This document shows, piece after piece, positions 8,145-16,371 of a stretch of DNA of 35,700 bases. How positions within the stretch are numbered: position 1 is the first letter of the stretch; each line of letters begins with the position of its first letter. Location of the stretch: contig NZ_QUIV01000031.1 of assembly GCF_003480315.1 (NCBI RefSeq), forward strand, positions 832 through 36,531, in the 5' to 3' direction. The DNA is from Clostridium sp. AM33-3. GTDB taxonomy: Bacteria > Bacillota > Clostridia > Lachnospirales > Lachnospiraceae. The position numbers and the translations under genes were made by a program. The notes under the pieces were generated by a model that worked only from the letters and a program-made list of their open reading frames with translations, was not told where the DNA came from and did no database searches.

Positions 8145-9020
8145 ATGAATACAGAGAGATATGAGTTAAATAAGCAGCTGGCACAGATGTTAAAGGGCGG
8201 CGTTATCATGGATGTTACTACCCCGGAGCAGGCAAGGATCGCGGAAGAGGCAGGCGCGTGCGCAGTTATGGCGCTGGAGCGTATTCCGGCGGACATCCGC
8301 GCGGCAGGTGGTGTTTCCCGCATGAGCGATCCGAAGATGATCAAGGGCATTCAGGAGGCTGTATCCATTCCGGTTATGGCAAAATGCCGGATCGGTCATT
8401 TTGTGGAGGCACAGATCCTCGAAGCCATCGAGATCGATTACATTGACGAGAGTGAAGTTCTCTCCCCGGCGGACGATGTGTTCCATATCGACAAGCGCAA
8501 ATTCAACGTTCCATTTGTCTGCGGTGCGAAGGACCTGGGGGAGGCGCTCCGCCGCATCAATGAGGGAGCTTCCATGATCCGTACCAAAGGTGAGCCGGGA
8601 ACCGGTGATGTTGTGCAGGCTGTCCGCCATATGCGCATGATGAATCAGGAAATCGCTAAGATTACCTCTATGCGTGAGGATGAACTGTTTGAGGAGGCAA
8701 AGGTTCTCCGGGTTCCGTATGATCTGGTGCAGTATGTACATGACAATGGACGTCTTCCTGTTGTAAACTTCGCGGCAGGCGGCGTGGCAACCCCGGCCGA
8801 TGCAGCCCTGATGATGCAGCTTGGTGCAGAGGGCGTGTTTGTTGGTTCCGGCATCTTCAAATCCGGAGATCCAAAGAAGCGTGCGGCAGCCATCGTAAAA
8901 GCAGTTACCAACTTCAAGGATCACAAGATGCTGGCTGAGCTTTCCGAGGATCTGGGTGAAGCCATGGTCGGCATCAATGAGCAGGAAATTGCGCTGCTGA
9001 TGGCAGAAAGGGGCAAATAA
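8145..9020 (+). CDS. pdxS: Pyridoxal 5'-phosphate synthase, synthase subunit PdxS
   Basis: The 291-residue Pdx1 TIM-barrel makes PLP from ribose 5-phosphate, glyceraldehyde 3-phosphate and ammonia supplied by PdxT; the subunits assemble as a 12+12 complex in the cytoplasm. Family blocks are all present: [20 protein letters not shown] (catalytic Asp near 24), [13 protein letters not shown] (catalytic Lys replaced in this stretch by the usual downstream Lys in VMAKCRIGH, near 82), [24 protein letters not shown] with the second catalytic Lys near 149, and the [30 protein letters not shown] phosphate site. AAAGGAG at about 8129-8135 precedes ATG 8145. It is followed after one base by pdxT, forming an operon that ends at the terminator near 9622. 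Confidence 0.97.
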   Translation: MNTERYELNKQLAQMLKGGVIMDVTTPEQARIAEEAGACAVMALERIPADIRAAGGVSRMSDPKMIKGIQEAVSIPVMAKCRIGHFVEAQILEAIEIDYIDESEVLSPADDVFHIDKRKFNVPFVCGAKDLGEALRRINEGASMIRTKGEPGTGDVVQAVRHMRMMNQEIAKITSMREDELFEEAKVLRVPYDLVQYVHDNGRLPVVNFAAGGVATPADAALMMQLGAEGVFVGSGIFKSGDPKKRAAAIVKAVTNFKDHKMLAELSEDLGEAMVGINEQEIALLMAERGK

Positions 9021-9021
9021 G

Positions 9022-9603
9022 ATGAAGATTGCAGTCCTTGCAGTTCAGGGTGCCTTCATCGAACACGAGAAAAAGCTGGGGGCTCTTGGAGCAGAATGCT
9101 TTGAACTTCGTCAGAAGAAGGACCTGGACACCGGTTTTGACGGCCTTGTGCTTCCGGGCGGCGAGAGCACGGTGCAGGGAAAGCTTTTGCGGGAGCTTGA
9201 CATGTTTGATGCACTGAAAGAAAAAATCGAGAGCGGCTTGCCGGTTCTCGGCACTTGTGCCGGTCTTATTCTGCTGGCAGAGCAGCTGACCAACGATGAC
9301 CATGTGTATTTTGGTACGCTTCCGGTTTCTGTGCGTCGAAATGCCTATGGAAGGCAGCTTGGAAGTTTTCATACGGTACAGGAATTTGCTGGAATCGGAG
9401 AGGTTCCCATGACGTTTATCCGTGCCCCTTATATAGAAGAAGCAAAGGAAGGTGCGCAGGTGCTGGCTGAGGTGGAGGGGCACGTTGTGGCGGTGCGCAG
9501 CGGAAACCAGTTTGGAATGTCTTTCCATCCGGAGCTAGATGCAGACAACCGGATCCATGAATTATTTTTAAAGACTGTGCAGGCATGGAAAACGCACCGA
9601 TAA
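9022..9603 (+). CDS. pdxT: Pyridoxal 5'-phosphate synthase, glutaminase subunit PdxT
   Basis: A 193-residue class I glutamine amidotransferase that releases ammonia from glutamine and passes it to PdxS. MKIAVLAVQGAFIEHE is the canonical start, LPGGEST forms the oxyanion region, GTCAGLILLA carries the nucleophilic Cys near residue 78, and FHPEL carries the catalytic His and Glu near 170-172. Its length is usual for the family. The start codon lies one base after the pdxS stop, so translation is probably coupled. Confidence 0.97.
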   Translation: MKIAVLAVQGAFIEHEKKLGALGAECFELRQKKDLDTGFDGLVLPGGESTVQGKLLRELDMFDALKEKIESGLPVLGTCAGLILLAEQLTNDDHVYFGTLPVSVRRNAYGRQLGSFHTVQEFAGIGEVPMTFIRAPYIEEAKEGAQVLAEVEGHVVAVRSGNQFGMSFHPELDADNRIHELFLKTVQAWKTHR

Positions 9604-9621
9604 TCTGGAAAAACTAAAAAA

Positions 9622-9668
9622 GAAAACCCGAACATTCACCGAAAAAGGTGTTGGTTCGGGTTTCTTTT
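9622..9668. terminator. Bidirectional terminator between pdxT and the YczE-like gene
   Basis: AAACCCGAAC (9624-9633) with CACC (9637-9640) pairs with GGTG (9647-9650) and GTTCGGGTTT (9654-9663). T-rich sequence follows on the right and an A-rich run precedes on the left, so it can end transcription from both convergent genes. Confidence 0.85.
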
Positions 9669-9684
9669 ATAAAAGGACTGACGT

Positions 9685-10344
9685 TTATTCTGCAGCGGGT
9701 TCAGCCGTACAGAGCTTTTTGAGCGGCAGTTCAAGAAGGGAACGCCACAGGCGAACCAGCTGGCCGACGCAGAGTGCATTGATCAGGGTACCCTCTCGCA
9801 CACCGTTGAGCTTGTGGAAAGCGATGAGGGCAACTGCCATAGCCAGGATGGTCAGGGTACTGTCGAAGGCAACCTTGGCATTTCCGAAAGGAATACCGGT
9901 TTTTTTCGAAAGCTCGCGCACGAATGCTTCGGCCGGAAGCATGATCACATCGGCAATTACCTCAAAGCTGATGCCAAGTGCCATGATAATGCATCCGATG
10001 ACCAGGTAAACAAAGGACGGACCCCATGGACCGCCGAAGCGGGTCGGGATAAAGGCCATAGCCGTATCAATGCAGAAGCTGAAAAAGAATGTCACCGGAA
10101 TCTGCAGAGCCTGATGGATGGTAAATTTTCTGCGAAGAATGGCTTCCAGCATCAGGAACGTCATATTGAATAAAAATGTGTAGGTTCCCATGGAAATGCT
10201 GGTGATCAGGCTCAGAACAAACGGAAGACCGGATACTGGCGAAGTGCCGAGACCGGCACGTGTAATAAAGGCAATGCCGGTGGCGCTAAGGATGACTCCG
10301 GTCAGGAACAGGGCATAGCGCCGGATGTAAGTGTGAATAGACAT
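9685..10344 (-). CDS. YczE/YyaS/YitT-family integral membrane protein
   Basis: A 219-residue protein with about five to six membrane segments. YALFLTGVILSATGIAFITRAGLGTSPVSGLPFVLS is the characteristic start of the YczE/YitT group, and the later block GISFEVIADVIMLPAEAFVRELSKKTGIPFGNAKVAFD is also typical. The molecular function of the family is not established. I chose ATG 10344 because GGGAGG on the minus strand lies about 9 bases upstream; a longer reading to 10368 passes through that ribosome binding site. It is transcribed alone from the promoter at 10376-10404. Confidence 0.85.
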   Translation of the reverse strand: MSIHTYIRRYALFLTGVILSATGIAFITRAGLGTSPVSGLPFVLSLITSISMGTYTFLFNMTFLMLEAILRRKFTIHQALQIPVTFFFSFCIDTAMAFIPTRFGGPWGPSFVYLVIGCIIMALGISFEVIADVIMLPAEAFVRELSKKTGIPFGNAKVAFDSTLTILAMAVALIAFHKLNGVREGTLINALCVGQLVRLWRSLLELPLKKLCTAEPAAE

Positions 10345-10375
10345 GACTGTAAACCTCCCAATTGTCATTGTCTAT

Positions 10376-10404
10376 ATTTTAACTGCAATCTAACTATTTT
10401 TCAA
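10376..10404 (-). promoter_or_regulatory. Promoter of the YczE-like gene
   Basis: On the minus strand TTGAAA (10404-10399), a 17-base spacer and TAAAAT (10381-10376) sit just upstream of the ribosome binding site; transcription would start near 10369, leaving a leader of about 25 bases. Confidence 0.65.
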
Positions 10405-10431
10405 GTATAATAAAAATTTTTTTGGTAAAAA

Positions 10432-10914
10432 TCACTGCTTCAGGTCCTGAAGAAAATGGATCAATTCAGCAGAACAGTTATTTTTGATGATGATCATGCC
10501 CTGGTTGGCAGCTGTCATCAGATAAAAATGGGTTCTGGTTTCTACCAGGTGGGCAATGCTGCTGTATGGAACATCAACGGACTGCTGGTTGCTGGTCTCC
10601 TGAAGATGGTCTTCATAAAAACGCATGACAGAATGGCGCTCCTGCAGCTGAGGATTGGCATTGTAGACCCTGCGGCACTGGCGTTTGGAAACATACACCA
10701 GTACAAGCGGTATGGCAAATACTACAAGCAGGTAGGTAAAAGCCGAGGTACCGGGGGCTGTAAAAACCCGCAGGAAACCGGAGAAGATCATAAGAATGTA
10801 GCATACAGCCAGGATCTTCGGGCGGTATTTGCTGATCCGGAGTGGAACGATCATGTTGAAGCGTGTAAATTCTTCCAGGTTATAATCAGTAAAGGTCTGG
10901 TATAAAAATTTCAT
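10432..10914 (-). CDS. YcxB-family membrane protein
   Basis: A 160-residue protein with a short cytoplasmic start, two adjacent membrane helices (PKILAVCYILMIFSGFLRVF and FTYLLVVFAIPLVLVYV, about residues 33-80) and a soluble C-terminal domain resembling the YcxB C-terminal region (MRFYEDHLQE, then YSSIAHLVETRTHFYLM and MIIIKNNCSAELIHFLQ). Its function is unknown. ATG 10914 is preceded on the minus strand by AGGAGG at a suitable distance; the longer frame to 10974 covers the promoter. No partner gene is evident. Confidence 0.75.
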   Translation of the reverse strand: MKFLYQTFTDYNLEEFTRFNMIVPLRISKYRPKILAVCYILMIFSGFLRVFTAPGTSAFTYLLVVFAIPLVLVYVSKRQCRRVYNANPQLQERHSVMRFYEDHLQETSNQQSVDVPYSSIAHLVETRTHFYLMTAANQGMIIIKNNCSAELIHFLQDLKQ

Positions 10915-10938
10915 ATGTGAAAGCCTCCTATCATCCCG

Positions 10939-10967
10939 ATTATAGCGAAAAGTGATAAAAATTACAA
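10939..10967 (-). promoter_or_regulatory. Promoter of the YcxB-like gene
   Basis: On the minus strand TTGTAA (10967-10962), a 17-base spacer and TATAAT (10944-10939). The remaining 10968-11101 stretch is very AT-rich and shows no gene or clear site. Confidence 0.65.
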
Positions 10968-11101
10968 CCTGCATTGTGTATTTTATACAACTTTTTTATT
11001 GTGAATACTACAGTGGAAACCTGTGAACTTTAGATAATTAAGAAAAATATAAAAAAATAGATAGCGATAGTGTGCAAAATAGAGAAAGTAATGGCACAAA
11101 C

Positions 11102-11130
11102 TTGACTTTTGTAAAGTATCATGCTATTAT
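11102..11130 (+). promoter_or_regulatory. Strong promoter that runs straight into a terminator
   Basis: TTGACT (11102-11107), a 17-base spacer and TATTAT (11125-11130) form a strong vegetative promoter; a start near 11137 is expected. The terminator hairpin begins six bases later. The next gene starts at 11266. Confidence 0.7.
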
Positions 11131-11142
11131 ACGTGACAAGAC

Positions 11143-11183
11143 AAAGGGGTCTACATCAGATAAGGAGATGTAGGCCCTTTTTT
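11143..11183 (+). terminator. Promoter-proximal intrinsic terminator (attenuator or short-RNA terminator)
   Basis: Fifteen base pairs join 11143-11157 (AAAGGGGTCTACATC) with 11167-11181 (GATGTAGGCCCTTTT...) through a 9-base loop, followed by T to 11183. No plus-strand gene lies within 1.5 kb upstream, so this terminator can only act on the promoter at 11102. It would yield an RNA of about 47 bases or attenuate the hydrolase/transporter genes behind it. Confidence 0.8.
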
Positions 11184-11220
11184 GTTCTATCTTAACAACA
11201 TTTTAATAAAAAGACCCCCA

Positions 11221-11243
11221 ATGCAACCCCCAACCCCTTGCAT
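11221..11243 (+). promoter_or_regulatory. Inverted repeat in the leader before the hydrolase gene
   Basis: ATGCAA (11221-11226) and TTGCAT (11238-11243) flank a C-rich 11-base loop. Just upstream, AGACCCC (11212-11218) is complementary to GGGGTCT in the 5' arm of the terminator at 11143. These could form alternative leader structures; no known riboswitch is recognised. Confidence 0.3.
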
Positions 11244-11265
11244 CGAAAGAAAGGAGATAGACTTG

Positions 11266-11979
11266 ATGAAAAAACTGATCGGACTGATTCCTTTGTATGA
11301 CGATGACAAGGACAGCTACTGGATGCTTCCCGGATATATGAAGGTTCTCGAAGCCTGCGGAGCCCTTCCGGTCATGCTTCCGTTAACCACGGATCCGGAA
11401 GAACTGAATGACTGCTTCAGTCTTTGTGATGGCATTCTGATGACCGGCGGACACGATGTGGACCCGGCACTTTACGCAGAGACGGCAAAGAAAACCTGCG
11501 GAATACCATGCAGCAGCCGTGATAAGATGGAAGCGTATCTGTTTGAGAAAGCATTACAGGAAGACAAGCCGGTATTTGGAATCTGCAGAGGCGTACAGCT
11601 TATGAATGTACTGCTTGGCGGGACTCTGTATCAGGATCTTCCTACAGAACATCCATCTAAGACGGAGCATCACATGGCGTCTCCTTACGACAGGCCGGTA
11701 CATAAGGTTACAGTAAAGGAAGGAACACTTCTGGCGGACATCATCGGAGCCGGAGAGCATGGCGTGAACAGTTATCATCACCAGGCGGTAAAAGACCTGG
11801 CACCGAAAGCCGAAGCCATGGCATACTCTGAGGACGGACTGGTGGAGGCCATTGCGGTACCGGACAAAACCTTCATCGTGGGTGTGCAGTGGCATCCGGA
11901 ATTTGCATTTGAAAAAGATCCGGAGTGCAGGGCAATCGTTCAGGCCTTTGTGGATGCCTGCAGTAAAAAAGAATATTGA
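11266..11979 (+). CDS. Gamma-glutamyl-gamma-aminobutyrate hydrolase-like peptidase (family C26, class I glutamine amidotransferase fold)
   Basis: A 237-residue cytoplasmic hydrolase of the PuuD type, predicted to cleave gamma-glutamyl amide bonds. ILMTGGHDVDPALY is the family oxyanion block, PVFGICRGVQLMNVLLGGTLYQDLP holds the nucleophilic Cys near residue 108, VNSYHHQAVKDL is a family signature, and VQWHPEF holds the catalytic His and Glu near 209-211. ATG 11266 follows AAAGGAG at a normal distance; upstream in-frame codons lie inside the leader. It precedes an amino-acid ABC transporter by 77 bases, suggesting that it trims imported or internal gamma-glutamyl compounds (inference). Confidence 0.9.
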   Translation: MKKLIGLIPLYDDDKDSYWMLPGYMKVLEACGALPVMLPLTTDPEELNDCFSLCDGILMTGGHDVDPALYAETAKKTCGIPCSSRDKMEAYLFEKALQEDKPVFGICRGVQLMNVLLGGTLYQDLPTEHPSKTEHHMASPYDRPVHKVTVKEGTLLADIIGAGEHGVNSYHHQAVKDLAPKAEAMAYSEDGLVEAIAVPDKTFIVGVQWHPEFAFEKDPECRAIVQAFVDACSKKEY

Positions 11980-12056
11980 TCCTTGACCGGCTATGGCCGT
12001 TGGGATAGATCAGGTGGAGAGGCTTCTTCACAGCGTAAAAAGAGAGGAGAATTATT

Positions 12057-12914
12057 ATGAAAAAGAAAGTAATGGTTATGGTAATGGCAGCAGCAATGGC
12101 AGCAGCAATGACAGCATGCGGCGGTTCCAAGAGCGCAACTGCAGATACTACCGCGGCAGCAGCAGATACCACCGCAGCAGATACCGCAGCAGAATCTAAG
12201 GCAGATGATACCACCGCAGCAGCAGACACTTCCGATAAGACCTGGGTCATCGCAACCGATACAGCTTTTAAACCTTTCGAGTATACGGATGAGAGCGGCA
12301 ATTTTGTAGGTATCGATATGGATATCCTCAAGGCAATTGCAGAGGATCAGGGCTTCAAGTATGATGTACAGGTACTTGGCTGGGACGCTTCCATCGCAGC
12401 ATGCCAGGCTGGTCAGGCAGACGGTATGATCGCAGGCGCATCCATTACCGATGAGCGTAAGAGCTCCGGCTGGATCTTCTCTGATGGCTACTATGATGCA
12501 AATCAGAGCATGGCAGTTGCAGAGAACTCTGATATTGCCGGCTTTGATGATTTAAACGGAAAGAAGGTTGCAGTTAAGACCGCATCCATGAGTGCAGATT
12601 ACGCAGAAAGCATCAAAGACCAGTATGGATTTGAGATTACCTACTTTGAGGATTCACCGACCATGTATCAGGCAGTTGTAGGCGGTCAGGTAGCTGCATG
12701 TTTCGATGATACCCCGATCATGGCAAGCAACATCAAGGATACCGGTATTGCCATGAAGCTGGTAGATGGCACCGGCAATGATCCGGCTGAATACGGCTTT
12801 GCAATCTTTGATGACAGCAAGCAGGAGCTGGTTGATATGTTCAACGCCGGCCTGAAAGACATCAAGGATAACGGCACCTACGATGAGATCATCGCAAAAT
12901 ATTTAGGTGAGTAA
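12057..12914 (+). CDS. Amino-acid ABC transporter, substrate-binding lipoprotein (family 3)
   Basis: A 285-residue secreted lipoprotein. The signal peptide ends in the lipobox MTAC with the lipidated Cys near 21, followed by a Thr/Ala/Asp-rich linker to about residue 60. The type 2 periplasmic-binding fold begins with WVIATDTAFKPFEYTDESGNFVGIDMDILKAIA, the classic start of polar-amino-acid and glutamine binders, and contains GMIAGASITDERK and the hinge VAVKTASMSADYA. GAGAGGAG precedes ATG 12057. It is followed by a permease and an ATPase of the same system. The ligand is probably a polar or acidic amino acid or related compound; it cannot be fixed from sequence. Confidence 0.93.
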   Translation: MKKKVMVMVMAAAMAAAMTACGGSKSATADTTAAAADTTAADTAAESKADDTTAAADTSDKTWVIATDTAFKPFEYTDESGNFVGIDMDILKAIAEDQGFKYDVQVLGWDASIAACQAGQADGMIAGASITDERKSSGWIFSDGYYDANQSMAVAENSDIAGFDDLNGKKVAVKTASMSADYAESIKDQYGFEITYFEDSPTMYQAVVGGQVAACFDDTPIMASNIKDTGIAMKLVDGTGNDPAEYGFAIFDDSKQELVDMFNAGLKDIKDNGTYDEIIAKYLGE

Positions 12915-12968
12915 TATCGCTTAGAAACCAGAGGATGCGCCGCCGGCGCTTCCACGATATGGAAACAA

Positions 12969-12996
12969 GGCAGGCCCGTGCAATGCGGGCCTTGCC
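12969..12996 (+). other. Intercistronic stem-loop between binding protein and permease
   Basis: GGCAGGCCCG (12969-12978) pairs with CGGGCCTTGCC (12986-12996) with one bulge, and no T run follows. It is likely an RNA element that protects or partly limits the transcript so that the binding protein is made in excess over the permease. Confidence 0.55.
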
Positions 12997-13037
12997 GGCT
13001 GTAACATTAAAACATAGAAAGAAAAAGGTGAGGCATT

Positions 13038-13718
13038 ATGATCAAGATTATCACCACCTACGGACAGCTTCTTCTGCTTGCAATGGGACGGACCCTGCTG
13101 CTTGCATTCTTAGGTTTGATTTTCGCGTGTATTCTGGGAATGATCTTCGGACTTCTCAGTGTAGTTAAGAATAAGGCATGCAACATCATTGCACAGATCT
13201 TCGTATTCGTAATACGTGGTGTGCCGATGATCGTGCTGGCCTTCTATGTATTCTTTGGTATTCCGTATCTGCTCAACACAATTCTGGGTATCGGAAACGG
13301 CTTTACGCTGTCAGCACTTCAGGCCGGCGTTATCTGCCTTGCCTTAAACTGCGGCGCTTATATGGCTGAGATCATTCGTGCCGGCATCCAGTCTGTGGAT
13401 ATCGGTCAGATGGAGGCCGGAAGATCTCTGGGTCTTCCATATTGGAAAACCATGAGAAAGATCATTCTTCCCCAGGCAATCCGCACCATGATCCCGAGCA
13501 TCATCAACCAGTTCATCATCACCGTAAAGGATACCTCTATTCTGTCCGTTATCGGTTTTCCGGAGCTGGTTCTGGCTGCAAAGAATGTGCAGGCAGGTAC
13601 CTTTAAGTCCTTTGAAACCTGGACCATTGTCGGAATCATGTATCTGATCGTCATTACGATCCTGTCTTATCTTGCAAAAATGGTAGAGAGGAGGGTGAAC
13701 CGTGGAGTTAAACGATAA
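13038..13718 (+). CDS. Amino-acid ABC transporter permease (HisM/GlnP family)
   Basis: A 226-residue inner membrane protein with about five membrane segments. The block [44 protein letters not shown] is the EAA loop that docks onto the ATPase, and [18 protein letters not shown] is typical of the His/Glu/Gln/Arg/opine permease family. Start ATG 13038 follows AAAAAGGTGAGG. Its last codons overlap the ATPase start by 17 bases. It probably works as a homodimer, since only one permease gene is present. Confidence 0.94.
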   Translation: MIKIITTYGQLLLLAMGRTLLLAFLGLIFACILGMIFGLLSVVKNKACNIIAQIFVFVIRGVPMIVLAFYVFFGIPYLLNTILGIGNGFTLSALQAGVICLALNCGAYMAEIIRAGIQSVDIGQMEAGRSLGLPYWKTMRKIILPQAIRTMIPSIINQFIITVKDTSILSVIGFPELVLAAKNVQAGTFKSFETWTIVGIMYLIVITILSYLAKMVERRVNRGVKR

Positions 13719-14448
13719 AACTGTAAAGATCAAAGTCGAGAAGCTTCGCAAATGCTTCGGTGACTTGGAGGTTCTGCGGGATATTTCTACAGAAATCCAT
13801 GAGGGCGAAGTGGTTGTTATTCTGGGACCGTCCGGTTCCGGTAAATCTACCTTCCTGCGCTGCTTAAACAAGCTGGAGACTACGACTGCCGGAAGCATTG
13901 TGATCGATGGCGTTAATATTTCAGAGAAAAAGGTAAACATGAATAAGGTGCGTGAGAACATCGGTATGGTGTTCCAGCATTTCAATCTGTTCAACAATAT
14001 GGATGTGCTCCATAATCTGATGCTGGCTCCGACGGAGCTGAAAAAAGCAGACAAAAAAGAAGCGAAAGAGCGGGCGATGGCTATGCTGAAGCGGGTCGGT
14101 CTTGCCGAAAAGGCAGATGCGTATCCATCCCAGCTTTCCGGCGGACAGAAGCAGCGAGTTGCCATTGCGCGCGCACTGTGCATGAAACCGGACATCATGC
14201 TGTTTGATGAGCCGACCTCTGCACTGGACCCGGAGATGGTCGGTGAGGTACTGGCGGTTATGAAGCAGCTTGCCGCAGACGGCATGACCATGGTCATCGT
14301 GACCCATGAGATCGGTTTTGCCAGAGAAGTGGCTGACCGTGTTATCTTTATGGACGGCGGTTACATTGTGGAGGAAGGAACTCCGCAGGAGGTTATCTTA
14401 AATCCAAAAGAGGCACGTACCATCAGTTTCCTGAATAAGGTACTTTAG
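13702..14448 (+). CDS. Amino-acid ABC transporter ATP-binding protein (GlnQ/HisP type)
   Basis: A 248-residue ABC ATPase with Walker [10 protein letters not shown] (about residues 38-46), Q-loop in VFQHFNLF, signature [15 protein letters not shown] (about 140-154), Walker [15 protein letters not shown] and switch VTHE. These match polar-amino-acid importers. The start is GTG at 13702, inside the permease gene, preceded by GAGGAGGG; translation is probably coupled. It powers uptake with the two preceding proteins. Confidence 0.95.
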   Translation: MELNDKTVKIKVEKLRKCFGDLEVLRDISTEIHEGEVVVILGPSGSGKSTFLRCLNKLETTTAGSIVIDGVNISEKKVNMNKVRENIGMVFQHFNLFNNMDVLHNLMLAPTELKKADKKEAKERAMAMLKRVGLAEKADAYPSQLSGGQKQRVAIARALCMKPDIMLFDEPTSALDPEMVGEVLAVMKQLAADGMTMVIVTHEIGFAREVADRVIFMDGGYIVEEGTPQEVILNPKEARTISFLNKVL

Positions 14449-14462
14449 ACGGAGGTGCAGCC

Positions 14463-15062
14463 ATGGAAAAATATGTGATCACTATCTCCAGACAATACGG
14501 TTCATTCGGACGCCTGGTGGCAAAAAAGCTTTCAGAGCAGCTCCATATTGATTTTCTGGACCGTGATATTGTCGAGGAGACCGCGAAGCGGATGAATACC
14601 TCGGTCAAGCAGATCAGCCGGGAAGAAGAAATCACCCACTCTAAATTTTCGTATCTCAGCTATCCCTTTGGGCTGGGTACACCGGATGTGAGCGATGAGA
14701 TCTTTCTGGTACAGCAGAGCATCATTGAGGATTTTGCCAGAAAGGGCTCCTGTATTATCGTGGGACGCTGCGGCGCCTACTGTCTCAGGAATGAGCCGAG
14801 ACTTCTGCGGGTTTATATTTATGCACCTTATGAAGTCCGCTTAAAGAACTGCGTGGAGTACTTCGGCATGACCGGAAAAGAAGCCGTGCGGGCCGTGAAT
14901 GAGTCCGATAAGGCGCGGGAGCATTATCACAAAAAATATATCCCCGGATATCAGAGCGATACGTTAAACAGCGACCTGTGTATCAACAGCGCATACTACA
15001 GTATCGAGGAAGCAGCTGAGCTGATCACGCAGGCAGCGAGGATGAAGTTTGGGGATATATAA
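14463..15062 (+). CDS. Cytidylate kinase-like family protein
   Basis: A 199-residue P-loop protein starting 14 bases after the ABC ATPase with GGAGG at a normal distance. YVITISRQYGSFGRLVAKKLSEQL is the family's modified Walker A, DFLDRDIVEETAKR the LID/NMP-like start, and SCIIVGRCGAYCLRN a further family block. These proteins resemble CMP kinase but lack its established specificity, and a true cmk is usually encoded elsewhere. Its steady position behind amino-acid transporters suggests a regulatory or salvage kinase; the substrate is unknown. A terminator follows at 15092. Confidence 0.85.
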   Translation: MEKYVITISRQYGSFGRLVAKKLSEQLHIDFLDRDIVEETAKRMNTSVKQISREEEITHSKFSYLSYPFGLGTPDVSDEIFLVQQSIIEDFARKGSCIIVGRCGAYCLRNEPRLLRVYIYAPYEVRLKNCVEYFGMTGKEAVRAVNESDKAREHYHKKYIPGYQSDTLNSDLCINSAYYSIEEAAELITQAARMKFGDI

Positions 15063-15091
15063 AAATACAAAACAATGAACCTGTATTTTTT

Positions 15092-15127
15092 AAACAGCCA
15101 GGGGGCTTGGGCCTCCTGGCTGTTTCT
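15092..15127 (+). terminator. Intrinsic terminator after the amino-acid transport run
   Basis: AAACAGCCAGG (15092-15102) pairs with CCTGGCTGTTT (15114-15124) around an 11-base loop; a short T-rich tract follows. Confidence 0.75.
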
Positions 15128-15225
15128 GCTTTTTATCTTTATTTTTATAAAAATATATGAGATAATAAAAAGCAAACAAAAGTTCCTGTAATTTTCAAAT
15201 CCATAAAGCAACGGGAGGAACATGT

Positions 15226-16347
15226 ATGAGTAAACAAAAACTTCCGGTAGGAATGGACGGGTTTGAAAAAATCCGTCGAAATGGCTTTTATTATATTGAT
15301 AAAACAAAATTAATTGAACAATTATTTCTAAATTGGGGAGAAGTGAATCTGTTTACGCGTCCGCGGCGTTTCGGTAAAACACTCAATATGAGCATGCTGA
15401 AGAGCTTTTTTGAGATCGGAACAGATCCGTCACTTTTTGAAGGACTCTACATTTCCGGGAATCAGGCCATTTGCGAGCAGCATATGGGGCAGTATCCGGT
15501 TATTTTTCTTTCTCTTAAAAATGTCGAAGGCTCCAATTTCGAGCGTGCGAAGTATCAGATGATGGAGCTGATAGCAAAGGAAGCAGCGCGGCATTCCGAT
15601 CTTCGGGAAAATAAAGCACTGGATGGGAATGCGAAAAAGGAATATGAGGCGTTGACTACATTTTCAAACGGCCGATATCAGATGACAGAAGAAGCCTTGC
15701 TTGGTTCCCTGCAAACGCTTTCTGAGCTGCTGGCTTCGCATTACCATAAGAAGACTGTCATCCTCATCGATGAGTATGATGTGCCGCTGGATAAGGCATT
15801 TCAGCATGGCTATTATAAGGAGATGATTTCGCTCATCCGGATGATGTTCGGAAAAGCGTTAAAGACGAATGACGCACTCGCTTTTGCGGTATTGACAGGC
15901 TGTCTTCGTGTGTCGAAAGAGAGTATCTTTACGGGGCTTAACAACTTTAAAATCCTGTCGATCACAGATACGCGTTTCGATGAGCAGTTTGGGTTTACGG
16001 ATACGGAAGTGAAAAAGCTGCTTTCTGATTATCAATTGGGAGAACGCTTTCCGGAAGTGAAAGACTGGTACGATGGCTACCGTTTTGGAAAAGCGGATGT
16101 CTACTGCCCATGGGATGTCATAAACTTTGTGGATCGTGCGAAGGATGATCCGGTTTCCGGTATTGTCGCAGAATTAAAGTACACGAAAGATTTTGGGGAG
16201 ATGGAAGCAGCATGCCAGAAGGCGCTTCAACAGATTAAAGATCGCCGTTATCAGGAGTATCTTTTAAACGATGGCCGGAAGGATATTCAACTTTATGGCA
16301 TTGCTTTCTGCAAAAAAAGATGCCGGGCGATCTGTGAAAGATTATAA
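15226..16347 (+). CDS. AAA-ATPase-like / PD-(D/E)XK nuclease-like protein with a large internal deletion
   Basis: A 373-residue protein; related AAA-ATPase-like proteins (PF09820 plus a PDDEXK_9 C-terminal domain) usually exceed 500 residues. The ATPase part is complete: GFEKIRRNGFYYIDKT, RPRRFGKTLNMSM (P-loop), VILIDEYDVPLDKA (Walker B), CLRVSKESIFTGLNNF and DWYDGYRFG, CPWDVINFV. Immediately after this, near base 16150, the sequence jumps to the last stretch of the nuclease domain (AELKYTKDFGEMEAACQKALQQI...YGIAFCKKRC), which keeps the ExK motif but loses the preceding Asp motif. The reading frame is intact. GGGAGG lies 7 bases before ATG 15226. The cellular role of the family is unproven; nuclease activity is probably lost. 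Confidence 0.8.
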   Translation: MSKQKLPVGMDGFEKIRRNGFYYIDKTKLIEQLFLNWGEVNLFTRPRRFGKTLNMSMLKSFFEIGTDPSLFEGLYISGNQAICEQHMGQYPVIFLSLKNVEGSNFERAKYQMMELIAKEAARHSDLRENKALDGNAKKEYEALTTFSNGRYQMTEEALLGSLQTLSELLASHYHKKTVILIDEYDVPLDKAFQHGYYKEMISLIRMMFGKALKTNDALAFAVLTGCLRVSKESIFTGLNNFKILSITDTRFDEQFGFTDTEVKKLLSDYQLGERFPEVKDWYDGYRFGKADVYCPWDVINFVDRAKDDPVSGIVAELKYTKDFGEMEAACQKALQQIKDRRYQEYLLNDGRKDIQLYGIAFCKKRCRAICERL

Positions 16348-16371
16348 AAATATATTAGAGGTGGAACCCTT

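Noticed and set aside
11221..11266. ATG at 11221 or upstream in-frame codon as the hydrolase start
   Set aside because: It lies in a C-rich hairpin without a ribosome binding site, while ATG 11266 has AAAGGAG and matches the family start.
13344..14297. Long minus-strand open frame across the amino-acid permease and ATPase
   Set aside because: It lies antisense to two clearly coding genes with intact family motifs and contains no recognisable domain.
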